A stretch of DNA of 64,000 nucleotides. Origin: Pleionea sp. CnH1-48. Its GTDB lineage: Bacteria > Pseudomonadota > Gammaproteobacteria > Enterobacterales > Kangiellaceae. Of this stretch, positions 38,197 to 47,030 are shown piece after piece. Below the pieces are notes generated by a model. The model was not told where the DNA came from and ran no database searches. It saw nothing but the letters and a program-made list of their open reading frames with translations. Numbering within the stretch: position 1 is the first letter of the stretch; each line of letters begins with the position of its first letter. Location: contig NZ_JAMXSB010000007.1 in the NCBI RefSeq assembly GCF_024124665.1, forward strand, positions 248,001-312,000, in the 5' to 3' direction. The position numbers and the translations under genes are program-made.

Positions 38197-38616
38197 TTAC
38201 TTAAAGTCATTGCCTCTAAACTGCTTAACTTTCTCGACCAATGCCATTACCGCTTCACATTGTTTTTGAGTGCCTTTACTTAACTCACATTTCTTTGCTC
38301 GGACCTCAAAAAAATTAATGATAGAGTTATCCATTTTCGATTCTATATCAACTCTTATCTTTTCCTTTTCTGGGCTCTCAGAAATAAAAAAGCAACCACG
38401 ATATTGAGAGTCGACTTTCCCATCTAACAATATCCATAGGTTTTTCTTATTTCTTCTATCTATTTGAAAAACCATGCTTCCACCATCGGTCATCGAATAG
38501 AACTCCACAATACTAGCGTGATTTAATTGAAGAAAACCTTCACTGGTTGCTTCGGCCAGTTGGAAGTAAGCAGAAATAATAAAGAATGTGGCGATCTTCA
38601 CGCATGTTTTAGTCAT
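38197..38616 (-). CDS. Small secreted protein of unknown function
   Basis: A 139-residue protein with an apparent signal peptide (CVKIATFFIISAYFQLAEA). The mature part contains four Cys (at about residue 75 and three in the last 35 residues), which could form disulfides in the periplasm. No family recognised. It is 38 bp upstream of the Imm11 gene in the same direction and could be co-transcribed with it. The start ATG has no strong upstream ribosome-binding site. Confidence 0.65.
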   Translation of the reverse strand: MTKTCVKIATFFIISAYFQLAEATSEGFLQLNHASIVEFYSMTDGGSMVFQIDRRNKKNLWILLDGKVDSQYRGCFFISESPEKEKIRVDIESKMDNSIINFFEVRAKKCELSKGTQKQCEAVMALVEKVKQFRGNDFK

Positions 38617-38781
38617 AGCAGTCTATCCGCAGCTTTTCCACTCATACTCTACGCGATTCATATCTTCTTAAAGTAGGCTATATTGCAGAAAATGAAAATT
38701 TACCTCGGTAGAATTTTTTAACTTTATGTTCTAAAAAGAGCTTTAATATCCTAGGCACTAAGACTCTTTATACTATCTAAC

Positions 38782-39339
38782 TTAAGGTAAGCACTTATCA
38801 GCTTTAATCGCATAGACAGTATCACCTAAACCAAGATAAAGCGTTCTGCCATCTTTCGAAAACACCATATCAGAGAAACTGGTTCCATCAATTTTACTAG
38901 CAAATACATCGGTATTTCTCCAGGCATCAGCAATAAGTAATTGATGTTTAGATATATCAAGAATGTACATATGATTACCAAAGGGGCCTGACTGACCAAA
39001 GCGAATAGAGGTCAGGCTATTTAGTTTTCCTGACTTAAACATTTTCGACATGCTACCATCACTGACAATACGCCAGACTTGCGGGTTGCCAGTGTAGTTA
39101 TCAGCAACATATAAATCTGCGCCAAAGTCTCCACCTCCACCAAAAATTATATGACGAGGCGACTGATTGACTGTCCAGTTTGTCGGCGCATCAAATAAGC
39201 GGCTGCGTGTGCCTGCATGATCCAGTTTATACAAAAAAAGTACATCACTGGAAGCTCCCTGAAAATCCATCACATAAAGACTACCCGGCAAACTTCCCGC
39301 TGCATTTTTTTTATCTCTCAAAAAGTTTCCTTTGAACAT
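38782..39339 (-). CDS. Probable 5'-truncated beta-propeller protein
   Basis: A 185-residue open frame with repeated beta-propeller blades (DLYVADNYTGNPQVWRIVSDG, HMYILDISKHQLLIADAW, FSKDGRTLYLGLGDTVYAI), like NHL/SMP-30-type proteins. Full propellers are longer, and no signal peptide or in-frame upstream ATG or GTG exists: the frame reads back only to a stop 50 bases upstream. The ATG lies 18 bases from the pilU terminator hairpin, leaving almost no room for a promoter. I think it is the end of a once longer, exported gene. A genuine short protein cannot be excluded. Confidence 0.5.
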   Translation of the reverse strand: MFKGNFLRDKKNAAGSLPGSLYVMDFQGASSDVLFLYKLDHAGTRSRLFDAPTNWTVNQSPRHIIFGGGGDFGADLYVADNYTGNPQVWRIVSDGSMSKMFKSGKLNSLTSIRFGQSGPFGNHMYILDISKHQLLIADAWRNTDVFASKIDGTSFSDMVFSKDGRTLYLGLGDTVYAIKADKCLP

Positions 39340-39356
39340 ACTGCAAAGAAGCAGAA

Positions 39357-39381
39357 CATGACTCGATTCCTTTGAGTCATG
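39357..39381 (-). terminator. Hairpin after pilU (likely terminator)
   Basis: A perfect 8-bp inverted repeat (CATGACTC with GAGTCATG) with a nine-base loop lies 20 bp after the pilU stop. The U-tract following it is imperfect (TTCTGCTTCTTTG), so it may be weak. Confidence 0.6.
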
Positions 39382-39400
39382 CTCACTTATCTAGTTCTTC

Positions 39401-40540
39401 TTAAAACGGTTCATCCTGCTCTTCTAATGTCATACCACCCACGCCACCGACGCCAGTTTCAAGACTTAATTCGGACTCATTGCTATCCAACTTAATCATC
39501 AGACGCAGATCGTTTGGAGAGTCCGCATGATGAAGCGCGTCTTCATAAGTCACTTCACCTGTTTTAAATAATTTGAACAGGGCTTGATCGAAAGTTTGCA
39601 TTCCGTGTTCCGTTGATTTAGCCATCAAATCTTTGATCAAATGCATTTCACCTTTACGGATGTGATCAGCAACCAGTGGCGTATTGATTAATACTTCGAT
39701 AGCCGCTCGGCGACCTTTTCCATCAGGGGTTGGAATCAATTGTTGTGCAACAATCGCGCGAAGATTTAATGACAGATCCAATAACAGCTGATGACGCTTT
39801 TCTTCCGGGAAGAAATGAATAATCCGATCCAGTGCCTGGTTAGCGTTGTTTGCGTGAAGAGTACACATACACAAGTGACCCGTTTCAGCAAAGGCTACCG
39901 CATAGTCCATGGTTTCTGAAGTTCGAACCTCACCAATCAAAATAACATCAGGAGCCTGACGCAAAGTATTTTTCAATGCTGCTTCAAAGGTCTCAGTATC
40001 TAAACCAACTTCGCGCTGAGTAATAATACACTTAGAGTGCTGATGAACAAACTCGATAGGATCTTCGATAGTGATAATATGACCAGTTGTTGATTGATTA
40101 CGATAACCAATCATTGCCGCTAACGATGTTGACTTACCAGTACCGGTTGCACCCACAAAGATAATCAAACCACGCTTGGTCAAAGAGAGCTTTTTTAATA
40201 CCGAAGGTAAACGCAATTCGTCCAACGTTGGAATTTGCGTTTCTATTCGACGTAGAACCATACCAACCTGATTGCGCTGCTGGAAAGCACTCACACGAAA
40301 ACGGCCAACATTGGAAGCACTAATAGCAAAGTTACACTCACGGGAGCGAGCAAAGTCACGACGTTGTTCTTCGTTCATAACACTCAGAACAACTTCTCGA
40401 GCTTTTTCTGCGTTGAGTGCGCGCTGTGTAACAGGCATTATTTTCCCGTTAATTTTTATTGACGGTGGAACTCCTGCTGTAATAAAGAGATCCGAGGCTC
40501 GTTTTTGAACCATGAGTCGTAAGAGTGCTTCAAAATCCAT
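39401..40540 (-). CDS. pilU: Type IV pilus retraction ATPase PilU
   Basis: A 379-residue cytoplasmic ATPase. Walker A is VGATGTGKSTSLAAM, and the conserved Asp and His boxes are ITIEDPIEFVHQ and VAFAETGHLCMCTLHANN. The C-terminal extension of about 35 residues beyond the PilT length, ending in GMTLEEQDEPF, supports PilU over PilT. PilU works with PilT to retract pili. It lies 94 bp downstream of pilT on the same strand and ends at a hairpin terminator. The neighbouring chemosensory operon controls the same machine. Confidence 0.95.
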   Translation of the reverse strand: MDFEALLRLMVQKRASDLFITAGVPPSIKINGKIMPVTQRALNAEKAREVVLSVMNEEQRRDFARSRECNFAISASNVGRFRVSAFQQRNQVGMVLRRIETQIPTLDELRLPSVLKKLSLTKRGLIIFVGATGTGKSTSLAAMIGYRNQSTTGHIITIEDPIEFVHQHSKCIITQREVGLDTETFEAALKNTLRQAPDVILIGEVRTSETMDYAVAFAETGHLCMCTLHANNANQALDRIIHFFPEEKRHQLLLDLSLNLRAIVAQQLIPTPDGKGRRAAIEVLINTPLVADHIRKGEMHLIKDLMAKSTEHGMQTFDQALFKLFKTGEVTYEDALHHADSPNDLRLMIKLDSNESELSLETGVGGVGGMTLEEQDEPF

Positions 40541-40634
40541 TATTGTGTACCTGTTGTTTCAGCCGCTATTAGTTACTCATCAAATGATGCAATAGCCAAC
40601 TTCTCATAACTAAAAAATAAATGTTCTCAGCAAA

Positions 40635-41669
40635 TTAGAAATCTTCTTTCGCTTTTGCTTTTTCGCGGGCATCGTTACGATTAATCAGCCCTTTTGCCAG
40701 TAAATCTTTTAAACATTGATCCAATGTCTGCATACCATGCTGCGCTCCCGTTTGAATGGAGCTATACATCTGTGCCACTTTATCTTCACGAATCAAGTTT
40801 CGAATTGCAGGGGTACCTACCATGATTTCATGGGCCGCCACTCGGCCGCCACCCACTTTCTTAAGCAGTGTTTGCGAGATTACCGCTTGCAATGATTCGG
40901 ATAGCATTGAGCGAGTCATGTCTTTTTCGGCTGCTGGAAATACATCAACAATACGGTCAATGGTTTTTGCAGCAGACGAGGTGTGCAAGGTGCCAAACAC
41001 TAAGTGACCCGTTTCGGCTGCGGTTAACGCAAGACGAATGGTTTCAAGGTCACGTAGCTCCCCCACCAGTATGATGTCGGGATCTTCACGCAGTGCAGAA
41101 CGCAGTGCTTCGTTAAAGCCCAGGGTGTCACGATGCACCTCACGTTGGTTAATGAGGCAACGTTTACTTTCGTGGACAAATTCTATTGGGTCCTCTACGG
41201 TCAAGATATGTCCGTAGTCGTTATCATTGATATAGTCGATCATGGCAGCCAGTGTCGTACTTTTACCAGAACCTGTTGGTCCTGTTACGAGCACTAATCC
41301 TCGAGGATGCATACAGACTTCTTTAAAAATAGCCGGAGCGCCTAGTTCTTCAAGCGTTAATACCTGAGAGGGGATGGTACGAAATACCGCACCTGCACCA
41401 CGATTATGATTGAAGGCATTCACACGAAAACGTGCAACACCGGGTAATTCAAACGAGAAGTCCGTCTCTAGAAATTCTTCGAAATCTTTACGTTGCTTAT
41501 CGTTCATAATGTCGTAGACCAGACTATGAACAGTTTTATGATCCAAAGGAGGTACATTGATCCGACGAACATCACCGTCTACACGGATCATAGGCGGCAG
41601 GCCCGCCGACAGGTGTAAATCAGATGCTTTGTTTTTTACACTAAATGCCAGTAATTCAGTTATATCCAT
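40635..41669 (-). CDS. pilT: Type IV pilus retraction ATPase PilT
   Basis: A 344-residue hexameric ATPase that drives pilus retraction. Seen: the N-terminal PAS-like domain with ASDLHLSAGLPPMIRVDG, Walker A VTGPTGSGKSTTLAAM, the Asp box TVEDPIEFVHESK, Walker B region DIILVGELRDLETI, and the His box AAETGHLVFGTLHTSS. It is divergent from yggS, with about 110 bp between, a conserved arrangement in gammaproteobacteria. Confidence 0.97.
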   Translation of the reverse strand: MDITELLAFSVKNKASDLHLSAGLPPMIRVDGDVRRINVPPLDHKTVHSLVYDIMNDKQRKDFEEFLETDFSFELPGVARFRVNAFNHNRGAGAVFRTIPSQVLTLEELGAPAIFKEVCMHPRGLVLVTGPTGSGKSTTLAAMIDYINDNDYGHILTVEDPIEFVHESKRCLINQREVHRDTLGFNEALRSALREDPDIILVGELRDLETIRLALTAAETGHLVFGTLHTSSAAKTIDRIVDVFPAAEKDMTRSMLSESLQAVISQTLLKKVGGGRVAAHEIMVGTPAIRNLIREDKVAQMYSSIQTGAQHGMQTLDQCLKDLLAKGLINRNDAREKAKAKEDF

Positions 41670-41781
41670 TCGTTCTCGCCCCGGATTTTCTAGTTTTATT
41701 GCATAAATTTAGTAATAATGCACCGAATTAATTCTAGTCGTTGAACTCAGTTTTGTATTGGACTAACTTGAGCGTAAAAGA

Positions 41782-42483
41782 ATGACCATCGAACAAAATC
41801 TAAATAAGGTAAATCAACTTTTACAAGATGCCATTGAAGAGGCCAACCGAACTGTTAACTCTGTCACATTGTTAGCAGTGAGTAAAGCGCAGAAAATCAA
41901 TAACATAGGTGAGGCTTACGCCGCCGGTCAAAAAGCATTCGGCGAAAGCTATGTGCAAGAAGCAGTGGATAAAATACAGGCGCTTCGAGAGTATGATATT
42001 GAGTGGCATTTTATCGGTCCGATTCAGAGCAACAAAACGCGAGATATCGCCCAGCATTTTGACTGGGTACAAAGCGTAGATAGGCTCAAGATTGCTCGAC
42101 GCCTCAATGAGCAGCGTCCAGAAGAGCTTGCGCCATTAAATATTTGTGTTCAGGTCGATCTTTTTGCCGAGTCCTCAAAACAAGGGGCGACAACCGAAGA
42201 GCTCAAATCATTGCTAGATTATGTCTGCGATGCTCCCCGACTCAATCTCAAAGGCATAATGGCCATCCCTCCTAAGCAACAAGACACAGCACAACAATTG
42301 AAACAATTTGAGCAGATCTCACAGTTGTTTCTTGACTATCAGCACCAATATCCATCATTAACGACTCTTTCTATGGGCATGTCACAAGATATGACAGCGG
42401 CCATAGCAGCAGGCAGCACTATGGTGCGAGTAGGGACAGGCATTTTTGGCCCGCGCCCAGCTAACTGGAAACAACAAATTTAA
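41782..42483 (+). CDS. yggS: PLP homeostasis protein YggS
   Basis: A 233-residue monomeric PLP-binding protein of the YBL036c/PLPBP family, which buffers pyridoxal phosphate. PLP-lysine is Lys35 in LLAVSKAQ; FGESYVQEAVDK and WHFIGPIQSNKTRD follow, then TLSMGMSQDMTAAIAAGSTM and VRVGTGIFGPR for phosphate binding. It has no enzymatic activity known. It is the first gene of a conserved yggS-proC-yggT group that is divergent from pilT. Confidence 0.95.
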   Translation: MTIEQNLNKVNQLLQDAIEEANRTVNSVTLLAVSKAQKINNIGEAYAAGQKAFGESYVQEAVDKIQALREYDIEWHFIGPIQSNKTRDIAQHFDWVQSVDRLKIARRLNEQRPEELAPLNICVQVDLFAESSKQGATTEELKSLLDYVCDAPRLNLKGIMAIPPKQQDTAQQLKQFEQISQLFLDYQHQYPSLTTLSMGMSQDMTAAIAAGSTMVRVGTGIFGPRPANWKQQI

Positions 42484-42513
42484 TCACCAGCAATACTTAA
42501 GAGCTTTGTGTTC

Positions 42514-43341
42514 ATGACGTTACCAACTTCTCTCAATGAAATAACCTTCGGCTTTATCGGCGCTGGCAATATGGCATCGGCCATTGTCCGAGGGCTGCTG
42601 GCGGCAGGCCATGATCCCAAAAAGATCATGCTTTCTAACCCAACTCGAGCCAAGCTTGACCAATTGTCGACAGAGCTGAACGTGCAAGTCACCCAATCTA
42701 ATCAGGCTGTCTGTGATACCGCTGATGTTCTGATCCTGGCGGTGAAACCACAAATGATGACCGCCGCTTTAGAAGATTTAGAATTTACCAAGGTTCATTG
42801 CGTTATCTCTGTTGCCGCAGGGCTAACCACCAGCCAACTGAGTGCCCAAGTTAACCAGATGCCCGTCATTCGCTCGATGCCTAATACACCCGCAATAGAA
42901 TTGCAGGGTGCTACGGGATTGTATGCCGACAGTGCAACCAAAGCCGCCTATCATCCAGTTGCAGAATATTTGTTCGGCGCTGTAGGCGAATTTGTCTGGT
43001 TGGAAAAAGAAGACCAGATGGATATAGTGACCGCAATCGCTGGCAGCTCTCCAGCCTATTTCTTCTACTTTATCGAAGGAATGATTGAGGCAGCTAAGGC
43101 TCAAGGTATGACCGAAGAGTGCGCCAAAACGTTAGTCGTCCAGAGTGCGCTCGGTGCAGCAACGCTGCTAAAAAATCATCCAGATGTAGACATTGCAGAA
43201 CGCCGTCAGCAGGTTACCTCACCCGGAGGTACCACAGCGGCCGCCCTAACCAGCCTGCAGCAAGACCAATTACAGCAAATTGTTGCTAATGCAGTGGATG
43301 CAGCTATCACTCGCGGCCAAGAATTAGCAGCCAATCATTAG
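42514..43341 (+). CDS. proC: Pyrroline-5-carboxylate reductase
   Basis: The enzyme reduces pyrroline-5-carboxylate to proline. The 275-residue protein has the nucleotide-binding motif FGFIGAGNMASAIVRGLL near the N-terminus, AGSSPAYFFYFIEGM near residue 170 and the C-terminal VTSPGGTTAAALTSL. The ATG at 42514 is chosen because AAGAG lies ten bases upstream; GTG at 42508 is nearly equal. It follows yggS by 30 bp and precedes yggT by 8 bp. Confidence 0.95.
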   Translation: MTLPTSLNEITFGFIGAGNMASAIVRGLLAAGHDPKKIMLSNPTRAKLDQLSTELNVQVTQSNQAVCDTADVLILAVKPQMMTAALEDLEFTKVHCVISVAAGLTTSQLSAQVNQMPVIRSMPNTPAIELQGATGLYADSATKAAYHPVAEYLFGAVGEFVWLEKEDQMDIVTAIAGSSPAYFFYFIEGMIEAAKAQGMTEECAKTLVVQSALGAATLLKNHPDVDIAERRQQVTSPGGTTAAALTSLQQDQLQQIVANAVDAAITRGQELAANH

Positions 43342-43349
43342 GAGAACCA

Positions 43350-43922
43350 ATGACTATCGTATTAACTGTTTTCGCCATCTTAACCAAGTTGTTTATGGTG
43401 TTTGTACTGTTGCGCTTTATAGCCCAGTACTTTAAGGCGGACTTTTATAATCCTGTCACTCAGTCGGTAGTAAAGTTGACCAACCCTGTACTCGCGCCCT
43501 TACGACGTCTGATCCCAGGCTTTGGCGGGATCGATCTGGCTTCCATCATCTTAGGTTACTTTTTGTCATTGGCGATCTTGGGATTTGCTTATAATTTCTG
43601 GCAAGGCTATGAGGTTCAGTTACTAACCATATTGCTTGGTGGTTTACTGGAGTTGCTGTACGCACTGTTGGATTTGTTCTTCTACCTGCTTATAGGTCGC
43701 GTTATTGCTAGCTTCTTAATGATTGGCACTCAGCTGATGAATAATCCCTTTGTCCAATTGGTTATCCAGCTAACGGATCCTATTTTGCGCCCATTCCAGC
43801 GAATTATTCCCCCTGTTGGTATGATTGACTTTTCAGCAATCGTTGTTTTTATAATAATCACTTTGTCACAGCAGGGATTACTCAGCTTGGCTGGTAGTAT
43901 GACAGGAATGCGCTTGATTTAA
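43350..43922 (+). CDS. yggT: YggT-family membrane protein
   Basis: A 190-residue inner-membrane protein with two copies of the YggT unit. Each begins with a TM helix and continues with a motif of the type DP-x-x-x-P-x-R-I-I-P: in the first copy PVLAPLRRLIPGFGGIDL, in the second DPILRPFQRIIPPVGMIDF. Family members are implicated in osmotic or cell-division related functions in other bacteria, but the role is open. It follows proC as in many gammaproteobacteria. Confidence 0.93.
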   Translation: MTIVLTVFAILTKLFMVFVLLRFIAQYFKADFYNPVTQSVVKLTNPVLAPLRRLIPGFGGIDLASIILGYFLSLAILGFAYNFWQGYEVQLLTILLGGLLELLYALLDLFFYLLIGRVIASFLMIGTQLMNNPFVQLVIQLTDPILRPFQRIIPPVGMIDFSAIVVFIIITLSQQGLLSLAGSMTGMRLI

Positions 43923-44041
43923 TCTATAAAAGTGATGCTTTGTGTCAGTTTTTTTGACAAAGCTAATAAAAAACCTGATTAAATATCTGCAAATGTGCGT
44001 TTTTTAACGTTATTTTCTGCTAAAATGAGTAAAGTTTAGAC

Positions 44042-44055
44042 AACCTAAATAGGTT
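44042..44055. promoter_or_regulatory. 6-bp palindrome upstream of the dynamin-like gene
   Basis: AACCTA-AA-TAGGTT is a perfect inverted repeat that ends 19 bases before the ATG of the GTPase gene, a possible operator or leader hairpin. It may be chance in an AT-rich region. Confidence 0.25.
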
Positions 44056-44074
44056 TAATTGTAGGTGTAATGTT

Positions 44075-46042
44075 ATGGGGCCCAAGCAGTTTGTTGATTC
44101 AGTAGGAGAATTTGGTCGCTGGAAAGAGTCCATTGCCAAAGAACTTAAAGGATTCCGTTTGTGGTTACGTAGAAATCAGCTTTGTACTGAAGAAAACGAT
44201 AGCCGCGTATCCCACATGCTGGAGTCGCTCAAAGCTGAGTATCTGACCATCGCATTTGCTGGTGAATTTTCTCGTGGTAAAACCGAGCTTATCAACGCCA
44301 TCTTTTTCGCCGATTATGGTCAACGCATTCTGCCTTCTCAAGCGGGCCGAACCACCATGTGTCCGACCGAATTATTGTTTGATCAAAGTTCTCAGACCTC
44401 TTACCTGCGCCTGCTCCCTATCGAAACCCGACTACAAGACGTTGCTTTGTCTGACTATCGAGATATGAAAAGCCACTGGGTCGACATTCCTCTGCTAACA
44501 CATTCTCCACAAGAAATGGCCCAGGCCATGCAAAGCATCACGCAAACCAAAAGCGTGTCTCGTGTTGATGCTATTGCACTGGGTTTTGATGCTGCGACAC
44601 TGGAAGAAAGCGAAGAAGCCCCCGATAAAGTCGAAATTCCAGCTTGGCGACATGCCATTGTTAGCTTCCCTCACCCATTGCTTAAGCAAGGTTTGAGAAT
44701 CATCGATACTCCCGGATTGAATGCATTGGGCAGTGAGCCAGAACTCACCTTTAACCTGTTACCTCAAGCTCAGTCCGTTGTTTTTGTTTTAGCTGCTGAT
44801 GCGGGCGTCACAGCCAGCGATTTGCAGATCTGGGAAGAACATATCGAGCAATTAAAAACTCGTCCCAACCTCGGTCTGTACGCTGTATTGAATAAAATTG
44901 ATGCGCTATGGGATGATCTGGCGGGCCGTAAGAAAACCGAAAAAGCCATCAATCGCGTGATTCGCCAAACCGCTCGCCATCTGAAGATCAACGAAACCGA
45001 CGTGATTTCGGTATCTGCTCAAAAGGCTCTATTAGGTAAAGTAAAAGATGACAAAGCGCTGGTTCTAAAAAGCCAGATTGATGAATTAGAAAACGTGCTC
45101 TCAGAGACTATCCTCGGCAACAAAGAAAGCTTGCTCTGGGATGGCATTTTGGAACAATCCACTCATTTGATAGAAGACTCCAAACAAGTCCTGAGAAGCC
45201 GAAAAGAACAACTCGAATCACAAAGAGGCGAATTAGAACAACTACAGGGCAATCAAGAAACCGAACTACGAGAGCTGTTAGATAAAAGCCGCGACACTCA
45301 AGAAGAGTTTAAAAAACGCCACCTGACGTTAAAACCCAGCCAACGCTTGCTAGAGCGGCAGACCGAAATCCTGCTAAACACCGTGAGTCGTAAGACTATG
45401 GACGAGATGATTCAGGCAACGCTACAGGATCTGGTAAATAGCCGCACAACCGTGGGCATGATGCGCACACTCAAGCGTTTCTTCCGTTCTATCGAAGGCA
45501 TGATGAACGAATTCTGCCGCGAAGCAGAGCTCAGTAACAAAATGGCCGAGTCCATGTACATCAAGTTTCAACGCGACTTCGGTATCGAGCTTCTCTCTCC
45601 TCGTTTGATTCAAGCCAAGAAGACACGTCGCGAACTACAGCATGTATTAGATAATGCCAGTCAGCTAAATCACAATTTAATCCTGACTTTGAGTGAGCAA
45701 AGTGTTGCAGTAAAACGCTTCTTCACCACAACCGTGCACCAGGTTTCTCAGTTCCTTAAACAAGTACGCAAAGAGCTGCGTCAATGGTCTATTGATGTGA
45801 TGAATCCTTTAGCCCACCAGGTTAACTCACAAAAAGAACTGATGGAAAACCATCATGAAGAGTTACTGTCACTACAGCACACTGATGCCACCATTGAAGG
45901 ACGTTTAAAAGCTCTGAACATTCTGATACTGGAGCTAGATACTGAACTCGTGAATGCGGAAGACTCGCTCAAAACGCTGCGACAATCAGCCCCTTCAAAG
46001 TCTTCTGAAAACGTCGTCGAGTTTGCTCGCGTTAGACGTTAA
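44075..46042 (+). CDS. Dynamin-like GTPase
   Basis: A 655-residue protein. GTPase signature motifs are clear: the P loop FAGEFSRGKTELINAIF at about residues 65-81, the G2/G3 region with RIIDTPGLNALG, and the G4 NKIDALWDD. After the GTPase domain there is a long helical region with predicted coiled coils (residues 370-640), typical of bacterial dynamin-like proteins (PF00350). No TM segment is evident. Such proteins remodel or repair membranes, or act in cell division or phage defence. It lies alone between yggT and DUF4426, where P. aeruginosa has metX/metW. The start has the weak ribosome-binding site TAGGTG. Confidence 0.88.
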   Translation: MGPKQFVDSVGEFGRWKESIAKELKGFRLWLRRNQLCTEENDSRVSHMLESLKAEYLTIAFAGEFSRGKTELINAIFFADYGQRILPSQAGRTTMCPTELLFDQSSQTSYLRLLPIETRLQDVALSDYRDMKSHWVDIPLLTHSPQEMAQAMQSITQTKSVSRVDAIALGFDAATLEESEEAPDKVEIPAWRHAIVSFPHPLLKQGLRIIDTPGLNALGSEPELTFNLLPQAQSVVFVLAADAGVTASDLQIWEEHIEQLKTRPNLGLYAVLNKIDALWDDLAGRKKTEKAINRVIRQTARHLKINETDVISVSAQKALLGKVKDDKALVLKSQIDELENVLSETILGNKESLLWDGILEQSTHLIEDSKQVLRSRKEQLESQRGELEQLQGNQETELRELLDKSRDTQEEFKKRHLTLKPSQRLLERQTEILLNTVSRKTMDEMIQATLQDLVNSRTTVGMMRTLKRFFRSIEGMMNEFCREAELSNKMAESMYIKFQRDFGIELLSPRLIQAKKTRRELQHVLDNASQLNHNLILTLSEQSVAVKRFFTTTVHQVSQFLKQVRKELRQWSIDVMNPLAHQVNSQKELMENHHEELLSLQHTDATIEGRLKALNILILELDTELVNAEDSLKTLRQSAPSKSSENVVEFARVRR

Positions 46043-46283
46043 AACTCTTTTCAATACCTGCTGAACATGGGTTTGGCAGGTATCCTCTCCGCACTCAAAG
46101 CGATTGCTTATTCAAGCTCTATTACAAGCCCTACGAATTGTGTGAAACACTTCGTAATTCACCGAACCTGACTCGATCTTATAAATCCGGTACTCTATAT
46201 TTAATAGGAGCAGTGACCAGCTCTTGCCTCAGTATTTAGCTTGCAGTTTCACTGGTTACTTACAGTTCTTTACGTGCTTAAAC

Positions 46284-46413
46284 TATACCCCAAGCATTTC
46301 ACACGACATGTAGGCGACAAGCAAACGAATCCCCAGAGCTTAGATACTCTAAGTGGCAGGGGGGGAGTTCGCGCAGTCAACACCCGTGCCGTTTGAAAGA
46401 CGACGGGGATATA
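46284..46413. repeat. Intergenic repeat element with TATACCCC ... GGGGATATA ends
   Basis: A roughly 130-bp unit begins TATACCCCAAGCATTTC and ends GAAAGACGACGGGGATATA, so its ends are inverted repeats. Inside are GTAGGCGACAAGC, AATCCCC near the middle and GCGCAGTCAACACCC. The arrangement matches, from memory, a dispersed intergenic element of marine gammaproteobacteria (Shewanella/Alteromonas-type) with TATACCC at both ends. A new TATACCCC starts just after its end (46412), so a second truncated copy may follow. It fills most of the gap between the GTPase gene and the DUF4426 gene. Confidence 0.6.
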
Positions 46414-46479
46414 CCCCAAACAAGATTACCTGTATGGGCTACGCCTCCACAGATATTCAGTCACTCGATGGAGATACCA

Positions 46480-46929
46480 ATGAACATTCGCCGCATCATC
46501 AGTCTTTGTGTCAGTTACGTACTGCTCACCATTTGTTCCAGCGCACAAGCAGAGCAAAGCAAAAATATCGGTGACTATGTGGTGCATTACAATGCATTCA
46601 CCAGTGACTTTATTTCTCCCGAAACAGCGCGCCAGTATGGGATTCAACGTTCTAAAGCGCTGGGTCTGGTTAACATTACAGTGCTTAAACAAAATACCAA
46701 GACACCTGTAGGCACGAGTGCCAATATCATTGGCAATGCCTACAACTTGGCAGGACAAAACAAAGATCTGGCCTTTAAAGAAATCCGTGAGGGTGATGCA
46801 ATCTACTACCTTGCCAATTTTCGTTTTGCCAACGCAGAAAAACTGACGTTTAAATTGAAAATCACGCCGCGCGGTGAAGAAACGCCACTAGACTTTCAAT
46901 TTACTCAGCAGCTTTATACCAGCAAATAA
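46480..46929 (+). CDS. DUF4426 family periplasmic protein
   Basis: A 149-residue exported protein from ATG 46480, with GGAG about ten bases upstream; a longer frame from 46393 lies partly in the repeat element and is unlikely. Signal peptide: MNIRRIISLCVSYVLLTICSSAQA. The mature part starts with KNIGDYVVHYNAFTSDFISPE and has REGDAIYYLANFRF later, typical of DUF4426 proteins found next to rdgB. No function known. In P. aeruginosa a homologue lies at the same place. Confidence 0.85.
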   Translation: MNIRRIISLCVSYVLLTICSSAQAEQSKNIGDYVVHYNAFTSDFISPETARQYGIQRSKALGLVNITVLKQNTKTPVGTSANIIGNAYNLAGQNKDLAFKEIREGDAIYYLANFRFANAEKLTFKLKITPRGEETPLDFQFTQQLYTSK

Positions 46930-46950
46930 TTCATCATCGCTTATCTTTGA

Positions 46951-46986
46951 CAATAAGAATACCCATTCCAGCAGGTATTCTTATTG
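46951..46986. terminator. 13-bp stem-loop between the DUF4426 gene and rdgB
   Basis: CAATAAGAATACC and GGTATTCTTATTG form a perfect 13-bp stem with a ten-base loop, 21 bp after the DUF4426 stop. There is no long T run after it on the plus strand, so it may act as a weak terminator or RNA-stability element. The next gene starts 45 bp later. Confidence 0.5.
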
Positions 46987-47030
46987 TATATTCGCTACAA
47001 TAGCCCTTTCATTTTTATCGCGCGTACATC

